From Cladosporium sp. IMV 00045 (Eukaryota; Ascomycota; Dothideomycetes; Cladosporiales; Cladosporiaceae): a stretch of 29,534 nucleotides of DNA. Shown piece by piece: positions 8,219 through 19,201 of this stretch (its first letter is position 1; every line of letters starts with the position of its first letter). Made by a program: the position numbers and the translations under genes. The stretch lies in assembly GCA_001931905.2 (NCBI GenBank), contig MSJI02000239.1, positions 1 to 29,534 of the forward strand, read 5' to 3'. The notes beneath the pieces are model-generated. The model made no database searches. It was not told where the DNA came from and saw nothing but the letters and a program-made list of their open reading frames with translations.

Positions 8219-10714
8219 ATGAGCACATACCCTCACACCGACGGCCGGACACTCAAAGCAAAGAGGCCGGCTGTCAACCCACCACCCACTTCTCACCAAG
8301 CCCACGGCGGACCCACCACCTTCTTCCTCCGAAGCGAACGCGAAATGGAAAAGAGCGCGGCGCAGTCAAGAGGAAGGAAGATGCCTCAAGAATCTCCGAA
8401 AGCCAGAGAAGAAACGCCTCCACCTTCCATGGCCTCGAGTTCTTCGCGAGACAGTACATTCGGCGTGCAGAGCCTCGAGGATGCAATCAGCGACAGCCTG
8501 TACAGCGATGGCATGCTTTCTCAAGACGGGGGCGCCGAGTCAAGTATGCAACCCTCGCCACAGCAAATGAGTCCCTCTACAGGCAGGAAGAGGAAAGTGA
8601 GCTATCCTGCGCATCCGAGGACCTCCAACACAGCTCGCCGCCAGGTTTCTTCGGAACTTCCTTCGACTGCCGGTTCATCTGCTGCATCTCCAATCTCCCT
8701 TCGCTCTTCTGATTCCCCATTCCGATCGCATCTGCGCCGTGCATCCAATTCTTCCATCAATCTAAGCCAACCCCTCACGCCTCTCAAGCTCAGTCCGAAT
8801 CCTGAGTCAGGCATGCCCGGCACGCCTCGCTCGGAGTCTGTGCATTCTTTCCGTTTGAGTGACGAGGAAGTCAGTGTTACGTCGGAGACCAACAGTCAGG
8901 CTGTTCACTCTTCCAGCGGCGATGACGAAGATGACAAGGTGTCTGAGCTGGATCTGGGGCAAGAACGGGAACCTCAGCTGGTCATGCCTAGCATATCAAT
9001 GCCCGCAAGAAGACCATTCACCGGTCGCGGCAGAAATATGGGTCGCCTGAAGGTCATGGTCCTGGGACCAAATGGTGTAGGGAAAACCAGTCTGATCAAA
9101 AGCATACTCCGCAATTGCGAGGACATCGTGCATGTTGACTCCTCGCCACAAGTCACACCAAACCAGTCTATCCAGACAGCGAAGAACAGCAACTACGAGA
9201 CGACCAGAGAATTCACCGAGATACAGGCATCTACAAGACCATATCCTCTATGGTGGTCTGACATGGAGAGCAGTCGTGGGCTTTGGCGGAGGAAGAGTTT
9301 TGGTGAAGGCATACTTGAGCGTAATCTCTGCTTCATAGACACGCCAGGCCTTGATGGTGAAGGAATGTCAGAGCGAGTGATGCACGAGATTGAGTCCTTG
9401 CAGATGCATAACTCCCATGTTGAAAGCATGAGCGACAACCAGCTGCTCAATTTGTTCAGCGGCGAAGGTGGCACTTTCGTCGATGCCGTGCTATACCTTT
9501 TCCAACCTAATCGGGAGCCCGTGGCCGAGTCTGAGCACGCCTTTGTCCGAGAACTGGCAAACCGAACCAACTTCATCCCTCTGATTGCGCGCTCTGACGA
9601 CTATGATGCACAAAAATTGAGTGCATTTCGTGAGAAAGTCCGAAGTGTACTGAGCGGCATCAATGCGGAATGGTACTCGATGGTAGACATCAACGCAGAG
9701 GCGGCGGGACTTCCAGTCTTCGACGTGTCACCAAGTCACTCCCGCCTAGAGCCTTTCGCAGTGTCATCTGCCCTGATCGACGACGCTGAGACTATGGACG
9801 CCAGCTTGCTCATGGCCTCTGACTACCTCCAACCCATGGCACCAAGCGACCTGAACTACTTCCTCGACCGCTTCATGAGCCCATCCAACATCTCCCGCCT
9901 TCGCCATTCATCAGTCAAGAAATTCCTCCTCTGGCGCAGAAACAACCTGGGAAACCGCATCAGCCTCCCCAAACAAACCCTCCTCCAATCCCCAACATTA
10001 AACCCAACCCTCTCCCCCACCTCCAGCCCCCATCTAACAACCCACACCGGCTCCCTCCTCTCCGAACCAAGCAAAGTCCTCGTCCCCTACGCCACCTCAA
10101 ACTACTACCGCTCCTCCTCCCCCTCCGCCTGCTCAGACCACTCCCACTTCTCCCCCAACTCAACCAACGCTCTCACCCAGCACAACCACCCCCAAGCCGA
10201 CACCGACCAGCCCTTCCGCCAAATCCGCCTCGCCAAATGGGCCAAAGACCTGCAACGCAGCCTGGCCAACGAGCGCAGACGCTACGACGCCATGTACGCC
10301 CAACAACCCGCCGAATGGCACCTGGAGCGCGAAGGCGCGGGCCCAAGCGACGAGAAGAAAGCGCTCGTTGCCCGCACCACCGAAGCAGCAGTGACGACAG
10401 GAACCGAACAACGTCCCACCCGCGGCAAAATCGCCGGCGACATCGCCGTCATCGACCCCCTCGGCATCCTCTCGCTCGGCCAACTCTTCCGCCGTCGCGG
10501 CTGGTATGCTTTGAGAATCGCGGGGGGCGCGGGGCTCGTTGGCGCGGTTGCTTGGTGGGTTCTGAGGAATTGGGCGGAGGTTCAGGAGGTGGTGGTGGAG
10601 CTTCGGGGTATGTGCTACTGCTACACCGGTCGCGGTGCCGGCGCCGGAGAGGGGGTGGTGGGAGGATTTGAGGGATGTGGTTTTGGGGAGGTGGTGAGTT
10701 TTAACGGTTCTTGA
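8219..10714 (+). CDS. Septin-like P-loop GTPase with C-terminal membrane anchor
   Basis: A single exon encodes 831 aa. Residues 1-270 are disordered and rich in Ser, Pro and Arg. A septin-type G domain follows: G1 GPNGVGKTS at 283-291, G3 DTPG at 374-377 within FIDTPGLDGEG, and a G4-like ARSD at 457-460 in the position of AKAD, preceded by FIPLI. The septin-like spacing of ADAVLYLF/EHAFVRELANR/ARSD is visible. After it come a Ser/Thr/Pro-rich linker (about 600-660), a charged helix (KWAKDLQRSLANERRRYDAM), and a hydrophobic segment at about 763-785 (WYALRIAGGAGLVGAVAWWV), which suggests a tail anchor. It is longer and more divergent than core septins (about 350-500 aa) and lacks an evident coiled coil. 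The last 40 codons are very Gly-rich. It shares a divergent promoter region with IleRS. Function is not known; GTP binding is inferred. Confidence 0.85.
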   Translation: MSTYPHTDGRTLKAKRPAVNPPPTSHQAHGGPTTFFLRSEREMEKSAAQSRGRKMPQESPKAREETPPPSMASSSSRDSTFGVQSLEDAISDSLYSDGMLSQDGGAESSMQPSPQQMSPSTGRKRKVSYPAHPRTSNTARRQVSSELPSTAGSSAASPISLRSSDSPFRSHLRRASNSSINLSQPLTPLKLSPNPESGMPGTPRSESVHSFRLSDEEVSVTSETNSQAVHSSSGDDEDDKVSELDLGQEREPQLVMPSISMPARRPFTGRGRNMGRLKVMVLGPNGVGKTSLIKSILRNCEDIVHVDSSPQVTPNQSIQTAKNSNYETTREFTEIQASTRPYPLWWSDMESSRGLWRRKSFGEGILERNLCFIDTPGLDGEGMSERVMHEIESLQMHNSHVESMSDNQLLNLFSGEGGTFVDAVLYLFQPNREPVAESEHAFVRELANRTNFIPLIARSDDYDAQKLSAFREKVRSVLSGINAEWYSMVDINAEAAGLPVFDVSPSHSRLEPFAVSSALIDDAETMDASLLMASDYLQPMAPSDLNYFLDRFMSPSNISRLRHSSVKKFLLWRRNNLGNRISLPKQTLLQSPTLNPTLSPTSSPHLTTHTGSLLSEPSKVLVPYATSNYYRSSSPSACSDHSHFSPNSTNALTQHNHPQADTDQPFRQIRLAKWAKDLQRSLANERRRYDAMYAQQPAEWHLEREGAGPSDEKKALVARTTEAAVTTGTEQRPTRGKIAGDIAVIDPLGILSLGQLFRRRGWYALRIAGGAGLVGAVAWWVLRNWAEVQEVVVELRGMCYCYTGRGAGAGEGVVGGFEGCGFGEVVSFNGS

Positions 10715-11235
10715 GGTGGGGTGAGGTGGTGGGGAATGGGTGATGATTTGAATGTGGTTTACGACGGATGCGCTTATGATGGGGGATTTGGGGCTCTCTC
10801 TTTTTTTTTTTTCTTTTTTTTTTTGTTACGTTTGGAAGTCTGAGGCTTCTTTATTTCGTTTGTGCCTTGACGGAGCTTCTTGGTCGTGTGTGGTGGTGTT
10901 TTTCTTGAGCCAGAAAGGATACCATATCTAGCAAGTATTGCAAGTAGTGCAAATATCTCCAGCAGGACTATCAAAGCATAAGCTATCTTACATCCTCTCC
11001 TTATATTTCCCTCCCTTGTAGTATGGAGAATACAGCCCGGATAACGCACTCTGTAGATCCCAAGCAGGCCTGATACGACATGCTGATTTTCCTTTCTATA
11101 GATCTCGCTAACAATGGGGGAATATTCAAAAGAACCAAGAAACGCCAAACCCTCCATGCGAACCAGCTACGAAGCACCCAATCCAACCCACCCTTTCTAA
11201 GTAGGTATTCACAGCACCACCTTCCAGCCCCCCTA
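10715..11235. other. Intergenic between convergent genes (septin-like and MCT-type transporter)
   Basis: Both flanking genes end here. The interval has a T-rich tract near 10801-10824 and AT-rich sequence to about 11120, fitting 3' UTRs and polyadenylation signals. No recognisable coding sequence. Confidence 0.5.
10801..10824. repeat. Poly-T tract, two T runs split by one C
   Basis: A run of 12 T is followed by C and then 11 T. It sits 87 bases after the stop of the septin-like gene, between convergent genes. Confidence 0.9.
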
Positions 11236-12920
11236 TCAAACCTTCACACCAACCCTCCACCCCACCTTCAAAAACCTGACCACACAAAAAACCACCCCCG
11301 CCCCCAGCAGCGTCGCGCCACTATAAGCCCACGTCCCATTCCAATTTAAATCCCTCGGATTCGCCTGCAGAATCCCACCCCCACCAGGCCCGCCCGCCAG
11401 AATCCCCAGCGCGATAATCGCAAACCCCATCCCCAACCTACTCCCAATCCTAGTCTTATCAGCCGTCAGGCTGAAAAAGCAAACGGGCGGCAGGGCGATG
11501 AAAATCCCGCTGAAGAAACCGAAGAGCAGAGCTTGAACCACGATGCCCCCCAGGTTTGTCACCGCCATGTTGCAGAACACCAGCACGGCGCAGATGAAGG
11601 CGCCGGGGATTATCACGTTGATTGGGCCGACGCGGTCGGAGAGCATGTTGGGGAGGGTCCGCCCGAAGACGCTGCCGGCGTTGAGGATGGGGACGAGGTA
11701 GAACGACATGGAGCTGTCGGTGATGCCGGACGCTTCGCTGAAGAAGGAGATGTAGAAGAGTTCGACGTAGAGGCCTATGAAGCCGATGAGGGCGCCGAGG
11801 ACCTGGTTAAAGGTGGTGTTAGTGGGGGTTGGTTTGAGGTGGGGTTTTGGAGGGCTTTTGTTTGCTCCCGTGTCGACTTACGAAGGTGATGAAGGGGAAG
11901 TCCTTGAAGGCCGTCGAGTCGATGAGAGAGCGGGCTTTGGGGGGTTGCACGCGCGTTTTCATCACAGCGTTGGGGATGAGGAGTGTGGCTAGGGCCATGA
12001 ACCCGAGTACGCGGACGGACCACCCGAAGCCGATTCGTGGGAGGAGGCGGTAGAAGACGATGGGGTAGATGATACCTGCGATTGTCAGTCGCTGATGACT
12101 GGACGGAGAGTGCAGTGCGGAGACGGCTTACCTCCCATGCTACTGCCAGCAGCTGCAAGGCCAACAGCCAGACCGAGGCGGGTGTTGAAATAGGTCGGCA
12201 TGATGGCGACGGAGGGCACGAAAAGCATTCCGCCTCCGAGACCGATGCAGAAACCTTGCGCGAGGAGTGCTTGCCAGAACTCCTTGCAGAGACTCAACAT
12301 CATGAAGCCGAAGACCACACCAAAGCTTCCCACGAGGAGAAGGAGGCGAAAGTAGCCGCGGTCGAAGACGGGGCCTGTGGCGGCGCCGCCGAGGAGGACG
12401 CATACTGATCTGCGGGTGTTGTTAGTTCGGTGTGGGATGGTCGTTTGGGCAAATCGATACGTACTGGATGGAGCCGATCCATGAGATGTTGGACGAAGTT
12501 TCTTGAAAGAGCTCTCCCGATTCGTAGTATGTTTGGAAAACACCAAAAGTGTTCAAGATGCCCTGTCGTGGTGTTAGCAAATCATTATTCTTCATTGCAT
12601 AAACAGCACCAACAGTGATAGCCACTACCAAACATCAATAGAACCAACAGCACACATACCCAGGTATTGAAGAACAAAAAGAAACCACCCAAGACCTGCA
12701 ACCAGGCAGTAAGACCTCCATTCGGAGGCGGCCCACCGGGAGGTCCACCAGGAGGCTTCTGCTGCTGAAGTCCAGCCTCAGCCTCTGCGGTCTTCTCGTA
12801 GGGTACCTCTTGCTGAGGCGGCCCTGTAGTCGACGACATCTCGCTCGAAGGCTTCTCTTCGTTAGGAGACATCGCAAGGCCCTGTCGATGATCTTGCTGA
12901 GGCACTGCCTCGGTAGACAT
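11236..12920 (-). CDS. MFS transporter, fungal monocarboxylate transporter (MCT)-like
   Basis: Model: complement(join(11236..11802,11882..12075,12132..12409,12465..12562,12660..12920)), 465 aa, five exons. Introns are 79, 56, 55 and 97 nt with donors GTAAGT, GTAAGC, GTACGT and GTATGT and CTAAC/CTGAC branch points; all phases agree. A cytosolic N-tail of about 70 residues ends in a Pro/Gly run (PPGGPPGGPPPNGG), then GLTAWLQVLGGFFLFFNTWG begins TM1, as in fungal MCT-like proteins. SWIGSIQSVCVLLGGAATGP, the loop FDRGYFR, and LAVGLAAAGSSMGG follow; 12 membrane spans are likely. It is expected to move a monocarboxylate or related small molecule with protons across a membrane, but MCT-like fungal proteins often have unproven substrates. 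The start at 12920 is the first ATG of exon 1; a later in-frame ATG follows at codon 17. Confidence 0.9.
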
Positions 12921-13834
12921 ATGCAGATCGGTTAAGCTTTCGCCAAGGGGGCGCTTAGCGATGTTGTTTGGTGGGACTGATGCTGTTGGATGTGAAGTGT
13001 GTGTGAAGTATTAGGGATCGCTGTGGCATAGGAAAAGATTGGTACGGTTGTGAACCGCCGGAAGAAGATGCACCAGATGCACCAGATGTGTTACGAGAAT
13101 CATTTTCGCTTTAAGGGAAGGCGGGCGAGCCGTTTATTTTAGAGTGCGGTTGATGATGCAGTGATGGAAATGAAGTGCTGGTTCCTCGCGTGCTTTCGGA
13201 CCTCCATAAGCCCGTTAGACCCGAAGACCGAAGACGCGATGAAGAGGACCCCCAAACAAAACGTTTCGTTGCAGTCTTCGCTATCGCTATGGGTGTACTA
13301 GTATACGAATGTAGAGCAGGAACAATTGCGCTCGCGTCTCGCATTCGCGTTTGCAAGCTATACGGCATTATTGCTTCTTATCAAATGCAGCTGCTGCGAG
13401 TTGAATCCTTGTGAGAAGTGTGCCTCGAGACGTCTCAAGATCTCGGCCGGTACCTCCGTGAAGCAAAGTGACTCTATAGCGAAGCTACATTAACATTGTC
13501 GAGGCATTCGATGACCTGAAGTCACTGCAAACACCACACGGTACATGCAGACGTGCGTCTGCCTTCTTCAGCCCTGTCGTGCAGTGAAACCCGGCCATTC
13601 GTTGCAAGAGAATCCCAGGCGTACAGTAAGCAACACACTCGGCCGAGACGTCGGCGTTATCGGATTCACATTTTTCTCCCCTTTAACGTTCCTATATTCA
13701 ATGCATGTGCGATGAGAAAGTCATTGCTGTCCGAGTATGTCCAGCCAATTCGTATGTCCGAAGGCAGTTCGGTAATTGCTGATCACATCGTGTCAGATGC
13801 ATGCTATCAGATCCAAAAACGGATATTCAGACGC
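12921..13834. other. Intergenic: MCT promoter and 3' flank of the DUF3431 gene
   Basis: The region upstream of the transporter carries a short 9-bp tandem repeat near 13068. Open frames on both strands (for example about 13553-14017 plus) are unremarkable and partly antisense to the DUF3431 gene. I see no RNA gene or mobile element. Confidence 0.45.
13068..13085. repeat. Two tandem copies of ATGCACCAG
   Basis: ATGCACCAG occurs twice in tandem, followed by a partial third copy (ATG). It lies about 150 bases upstream of the transporter start. Confidence 0.85.
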
Positions 13835-15136
13835 TCAAAACCCATCCCCTTCTTTCCAGGGCCTACCAGCTTCCAGCGCTCGCAGAGCTGGGTCTTTACC
13901 ACGCTCAATAGCGGCCTCCTTCCGCTTCTTAAGCTCAGCATTCATTTCGGCGATCTTGCCCTCAAGCCAGGAATCACGCCCAACTTCAGGGAATTCAACC
14001 TCAGCGTCTTCAGGTAGCTTCTTGCCGCTGATAGTGTGCTTCTTGAGCTGCTCGATACGATCTGCTTGCCTCCACCACTCGCGCAGTTCTTCCTTGTACT
14101 CGTTCATCTCGTATCGCAGCTTGAAGTAGTCGTTGAATATATCGTAACTGCCGAAGCACACGCCATACCCATCGCAATAGCATGCAGCCATGGATGGGCA
14201 GTGCGTTGGCGCCGAGCTGAAAATGTACTGCCACAAATACTCAAACACGCGGCCAGATAGGTAATCAGTGAGTTCGGTGCGGTGAATCCAGTCGCGGAGG
14301 TAGACGTAGCGTTGCTTGGGGATTGCCAGGATACGCTCACGGCTCACGGCGAATTGGGCGCAGCAAGGTTGCGACAGGGTGGTGGGTATGGGATCCAGCG
14401 GGAAGAGCTGCGTCCAGGCTTCCGCGAGAAGGTGCTCTTCTTTCTTCGCGGTGTTGGGCTCGATGGCGCCCGGGTGGAGCCAATCCGGACAGCCCGGGTC
14501 CCAGTGGCAGCGTAGGTTCATGTATCCCAGGCGAGTGACTCGCTCTGGACTGAGCCGGCGGACCATTTCCACAGCGTCGGTGTCAAGAAGCTCATTGTTA
14601 TGCCACGCGAATCGGTGGGCGTGCATGAATATGCTGATGTCCGGCAGCTCCTCGTAGAAGTCAATGATGTAGCTCAAGTATACCATGACTTCGTGGCCCT
14701 TATTCTTGGGTGGGTGCAACGGTGCCGTTCTATCATTGGCGACATAGATGGCATGGCTCAATGGGCCATTGGGCGCCAGCATGTCAGCCAGCTCTTTCTC
14801 CACCCATGTTGTGTCCTCCTCTTTGGTGCTTGCCAGAACCAGTGTCCGCGTGTAATTGCTCCCCGGAGGCTTAGTCTTGCCCTCTGGGTATGGCGACTCG
14901 AGATGCGCACCAGGCTTACTGAGCTCTTCTGCCTTGCCTGGATGTGGTTTGCCGGCTCGGAGGTCTGGGAGAATGTTCTTCCCGCTTTCTATCTCTTCTT
15001 TCGTAGGCCCATCTTGTCTGTCGAGGCCGATTGTGTGAGGCAATGTATTCCAGGAGATGTCCTGGAAGAGGGCGAAGACGATGAGGATGCTTACGCCGAC
15101 TGCTAGAGCGAGTGGTACAAGCCGCCGGCGCATCAT
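13835..15136 (-). CDS. DUF3431 protein, type II membrane protein
   Basis: One exon, 433 aa. Residues 7-25 (VPLALAVGVSILIVFALF) form a signal anchor after MMRRR, so the bulk should lie in the lumen of the secretory pathway. The DUF3431 domain covers about residues 90-340: TRTLVLASTKEEDTTWVEKE, YVANDRTAPLHPPKNKGHE, VYLSYIIDFYEELPDISIF, then MHAHRFAWHN and LGYMNLRCHWDPGCPDW. DUF3431 is a fungal family described as glycosyltransferase-like, but its activity is not established. The C-terminal 80 residues are charged and helical (WRQADRIEQLKKH, EMNAELKKRKEAA). It is divergent from the GT2 gene; shared control is possible but unsupported by motifs. Confidence 0.9.
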   Translation of the reverse strand: MMRRRLVPLALAVGVSILIVFALFQDISWNTLPHTIGLDRQDGPTKEEIESGKNILPDLRAGKPHPGKAEELSKPGAHLESPYPEGKTKPPGSNYTRTLVLASTKEEDTTWVEKELADMLAPNGPLSHAIYVANDRTAPLHPPKNKGHEVMVYLSYIIDFYEELPDISIFMHAHRFAWHNNELLDTDAVEMVRRLSPERVTRLGYMNLRCHWDPGCPDWLHPGAIEPNTAKKEEHLLAEAWTQLFPLDPIPTTLSQPCCAQFAVSRERILAIPKQRYVYLRDWIHRTELTDYLSGRVFEYLWQYIFSSAPTHCPSMAACYCDGYGVCFGSYDIFNDYFKLRYEMNEYKEELREWWRQADRIEQLKKHTISGKKLPEDAEVEFPEVGRDSWLEGKIAEMNAELKKRKEAAIERGKDPALRALEAGRPWKEGDGF

Positions 15137-16108
15137 CAGACGGCGGCGAAAGGGCGCCGTTGTGAAAAGTGCAAAGAGCCTATCGGCTGGTTGGAAATGA
15201 AGATAAAAGAAACGCCAGTTTTATATTAGACTGTACAAGTGAAAGAAGACGCCGGCTCGCCCGAACTATACGCTGTGCTGTCGAGGTTGCGGACTGGCCA
15301 CTGCATGGTCTGACATGCGCTCTTCAGGTGGCACGGTTGTGTCTTCAAGGCATTCCCAGAGATTGAGAGTGTAATCGGGGAGTTGCTGTGGTATTCTAAT
15401 CTTTCGAAAAACATATACAAACATATGAGGCATGTTGCTCGCTTGGCGTACGTTGCGGCGACCTTTGGCTTTCGCACACCTGCCGACGCCGAGGGTCTGG
15501 CCTCATAACCACAACACTTCACCATGGAGACTGAGCTCTTTAGTCTCACATCTGAGACCACCTCATGCTCGGCAAATAAGATCTCTCTTTCACTGTTGAC
15601 CACGAATATACCACGAATATTCATCGGGCACACAAAACCGAGAGGACCCTACTGAGATGAAGAGCAGTCACTGTGTTTGTCTTGCCGTATGGGAGATCCA
15701 CTTCACAAACTACATCTTTCGGCATGTGCGATCAATGGCGAACTCTTTTGGTACCTGAAAAGAAGAATTTAGCATGGTCCCTCAGATCTCGACTTGGTTC
15801 GTCTTATCATGTCGGCCCATCGAGGTATTCTTGTAAAGCACTCATCGCTTCTTCCACCTCCATCCCGAGATGTGCAAGATTCACGCCGAATGGTGTGAGT
15901 GGACATGACTTCTTGTGGCTATGCCGCCATGGAGACTCATTGCGATATGAAGTTTCATCCGAGACTTCCAAGGCATATGGTTTGGCGCCAATGGCCAATC
16001 GTGAGCCCAAGAGTTGTTGAATAACATCTTGCTGAGGGCTGCGTCAAGACGATCTGGGCAAAAGGGTCAACTTTTGGCGCTGGAGAGACATCCTGGTGTT
16101 TATCGTCG
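15137..16108. other. Divergent intergenic region between DUF3431 and GT2 genes
   Basis: Nearly 1 kb without a gene I can support. Two open frames of about 115-135 codons exist (15226-15633 minus and 15673-16020 plus); neither shows a motif, signal peptide or splice links, and I treat them as chance. Promoters of both flanking genes should lie here. Confidence 0.4.
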
Positions 16109-18593
16109 ATGTCCGACCACCGTGTATATCACACCTTCAACCCCACCATAATGTTAGCACTCTGTCCTGAGATCACCGCTTGTCTTCTCGCACGAGTACC
16201 TCTGAATATGCAGCTCTACCATCATGCATGGATGCTTATGCCTCCAACGGCAATTCTGAGTGTTCTAACCTTTACCGCATATTTTGCGTACCGGATCTAC
16301 TGCCTCGTCAAGGCGCAGGAGATCATTGAGCCATCAAATGCACTGGGACTGGCATGGTTCTTTTTGGCTGTTGAGTTTCTCATCTTTGGTACGTATCCCA
16401 TTCGCCTTAATATGAGCAAGCAAGCTCACAATGCAATGCACAGTACCTACACAGCTACCTGTCTTACTGAGGAGTATCGCCTGGAAGCCACCTCAGAGAC
16501 CGCAACTCCTTCTTTCTTGGACTCTACCTGAAGACGTTCCAACTGTTGACATTATCATCACCTGTTGCGGTGAGGAAAACGACATATTGCTGGACACGGT
16601 CAGAGCGGTTTGCAACCTTGACTATCCAAAGGATAGATTTCGTGTTTTTCTTAGTGACGATGCGAAGTCGGACTCTTTAAAGGCCGCCATTGCCGCATTA
16701 GACATCACCAGCCCTCATCTCATATATACCGCACGCGAGAAACCACCAGTCAAAGACTACAAGGCCGGCAACCTCAATTATGGACTTCGAATCTCCAAAG
16801 AGATTTCCAACCTCGCCTGGCAAGACAAGCCACTATACTCCGATGAAATATTCAAATTCGAGTTTCCGTCGAAGAAATCGTCAGCAGCAACTCTGGTCGG
16901 TACAGGCTCGGATTCGGATGAAATGCCTAAACCCATTGCTACACCATTAACGCCCACTATCTTCGAGTTGGACAGTACTCCCAATTCAGAGAGCCATTCG
17001 CAATATGTGGTCGGGATAGATGCGGACATGATCCCAGAGCCCCATCTGCTCCGAGCTCTATTGCCTCATCTCATCAATGATGACAAGATGGCCATGGCAT
17101 GTCCTCCTCAGGTACGTTGACCGCAAAACTCACGAATAAATATATGCGCATGTAGGATCTTGAGAACAGCTCTGACGCACAACAGACTTTCTATGATTGC
17201 CCCCCGAATGATCCTCTTGTCCAGACCATGCATCAATTCAGTGGCGTCACGGAACTCGTACACGACTCTCTGGGACATTCCGACTGTCTTGGATCTGGAT
17301 ATATCATGCGAAGAGCGGCTCTGGAAGAGATTGGCGGCTTTCCAGTGGAGTCATTGTCCGAAGATGTCTGCTGCTCTGCGCTGTTGCTAGGAGCTGGTTG
17401 GAAGACATGCTTCATTCCCGAGTCGCTTCAGCATGGCTGTGTGCCCGAGTCTTACAATGCGCACGTCAAGCAGCGCACAAGATGGGTATGCACTCAGAAA
17501 CACTCAATCAACCTATCTTGTCGATGCTAACATCAGTCAGTTTGTAGGACATGTGCAGACAGCGATGATGTTCAAATTTCGCTTCTTCGGCGCCGTGGGC
17601 AAGCACCTGAATTGGAAGCAAAGATTGGTCGGTATCAGTTTTGACCTGAAGCATCTGATCCAGGCCCCTTTGGCGTTGATCTACCTTGCCCTACCATTCA
17701 CGCTACTCTGCGGCTACCCATTTGTTCTATGGGAGAACATGGTACAGCTCAAAATGCTCATACGGCTTGTGTCAGTCCACATGCTCGTGCGGTGGATTCA
17801 TCAAATGCTGCTTGCCGTCATTGCCCACAGTGTCAACAAGCAGTACGATGTTCGTTTGCCGTCTTATGACACTGATCTCGAACAATTTATATCGCCTTGT
17901 AAGCCCTCATTTCGAGAACATGGCCATGGGAGAGATGCTGATTGTGTTATAGACGTCTTTGTGGCATACGTCCGCTCCTTCATTCTTCCCGCAAAGCTCG
18001 GTGGCAGGAAAACAGGTTTCACGTCCACTGGTAGCATCGCCTCAGCAATGGACGAACGATCGAAAGAGAACCGCGTATCTTTACCTCGCCGTCTTTGGGT
18101 CATCATCGTTCACCAATTGGCTTGGGTGCACCTGATTTTCATCCTCGCCGTTGTCGCGGGTGTCATTTTAACATTCCTTCGTTGCTTCTTGCCCGATGGT
18201 CTGGAGAAAATCCGCAGCGCCTATGTCATCGGCGCGGCTACTTCGACTGAGGACAAGGTTGTCTATCTCATCACCCGTCTGGGCTGGCCGCCCCTTTTCT
18301 GGCTGCAAACTACCGTCTCTGCGATGACACCCTTTGTAAGTCCGCATTTCAGACGCCTTCCTTGCTAACGCTACCAGACTGACCGATCATATTCTTAGGT
18401 CTACGCCATCTGTCCACCTACAGTGCCAGATCGCGAGGAGCTCCTACATAGAGACCCGAAGACGAGCGTTGCGTATCCAAAAGAATCGTCCAAACGCCTG
18501 CACAGGACAAAGCTGGGAAGTTGGCGATACTGGCGGGGAGGTTTCGTCATCTTGTATACTTGGGCACTGTTGATCGGAAGTGCTTGGCTTTGA
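16109..18593 (+). CDS. Family 2 processive glycosyltransferase (cellulose/chitin/hyaluronan synthase-like)
   Basis: Model: join(16109..16388,16444..17111,17186..17485,17541..17898,17953..18335,18399..18593), 727 aa, six exons; introns 55, 74, 55, 54 and 63 nt, all phases consistent. Two N-terminal membrane spans precede a cytosolic GT-A domain. The processive GT2 signatures are all present: Asp165-Asp166 in FLSDDAKSD, D286-A-D288 in VGIDADM, E375-D376 in SLSEDVCC, and QRTRW at 412-416, built across an exon boundary with VGHVQTAMMFKF. PVKDYKAGNLNYGL is the usual acceptor/donor-site block. The C-terminal half has several further spans and ends near VYAICPPTVPDREELL. It likely polymerises a UDP-sugar into a beta-glycan and extrudes it; the sugar cannot be told from sequence. 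A second ATG lies at codon 15. Intron 2 could instead end at 17155 (44 nt), adding ten residues; I prefer 17185 because PPQTFYDCPPNDPL fits the family. Confidence 0.9.
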
Positions 18594-19201
18594 TGAATCG
18601 AGCGTTACCTTTGCTGGATGTTCTTTGTCACTTCCTGGGTCACTGCCTGCTGCGGGACCATAAAAAGCTCTCTATTATCTTTTGTTCTGCTTCTCACTTT
18701 ATTCCAGAAGCCTTTGCATTGGCCAATGTAGCTGAACGGTGAGAGCAAAAGCTAATATTTGGCAAAGCTATTTGCTCACGATCACTGACCGGTGCCCAGG
18801 CATGGACTGTCCTTTTATCAAATAGCATCCGTATTACCGAACGTTGTGTGACCCTGTGATATCATAGCAACAATGATAGCACATGCGCGGACTGCCTTCC
18901 CGATAATTTACTCTGTTGTATTACACCAGTCCGGAAGGTAACACCTCTTACGATCAATCATAGCAAATGGTATGCATATTGCCTGTCCAAGCCTTCGCTT
19001 CGAGTTCAACTTTTGAGGCGATGAGCATTGAAATAGGCAGTAGGGTACATCACAGAGGTACCGGAAGGTGAAGCGATGAAGGATTTTCAACGCAACTCCC
19101 CGTTCATCAATTCCTTGATTAAGCGTACCTTCTCTTGCTCATTACAGAATGTATATTATGAATCCTATGTAGGTCATTAAATCATTGACAAGGCTTGAAC
19201 G
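18594..19201. other. Intergenic between convergent GT2 and PLP-fold genes
   Basis: Both flanking genes end here, so it holds two 3' UTRs. I see no coding signal or repeat. Confidence 0.45.

Noticed and set aside
10160..10483. Antisense ORF inside the septin-like gene
   Set aside because: Shadow of the sense gene; Gly/Val/Ala composition and no motif.
15226..16020. Two open frames of 115-135 codons between DUF3431 and GT2
   Set aside because: No motif, signal peptide or splice connection; length is within chance for this interval.
17112..17155. Shorter 44-nt version of GT2 intron 2
   Set aside because: It would insert DLENSSDAQQ into the conserved PPQ-FYDCPPNDPL block; the 74-nt version fits the family and has a CTGAC branch.
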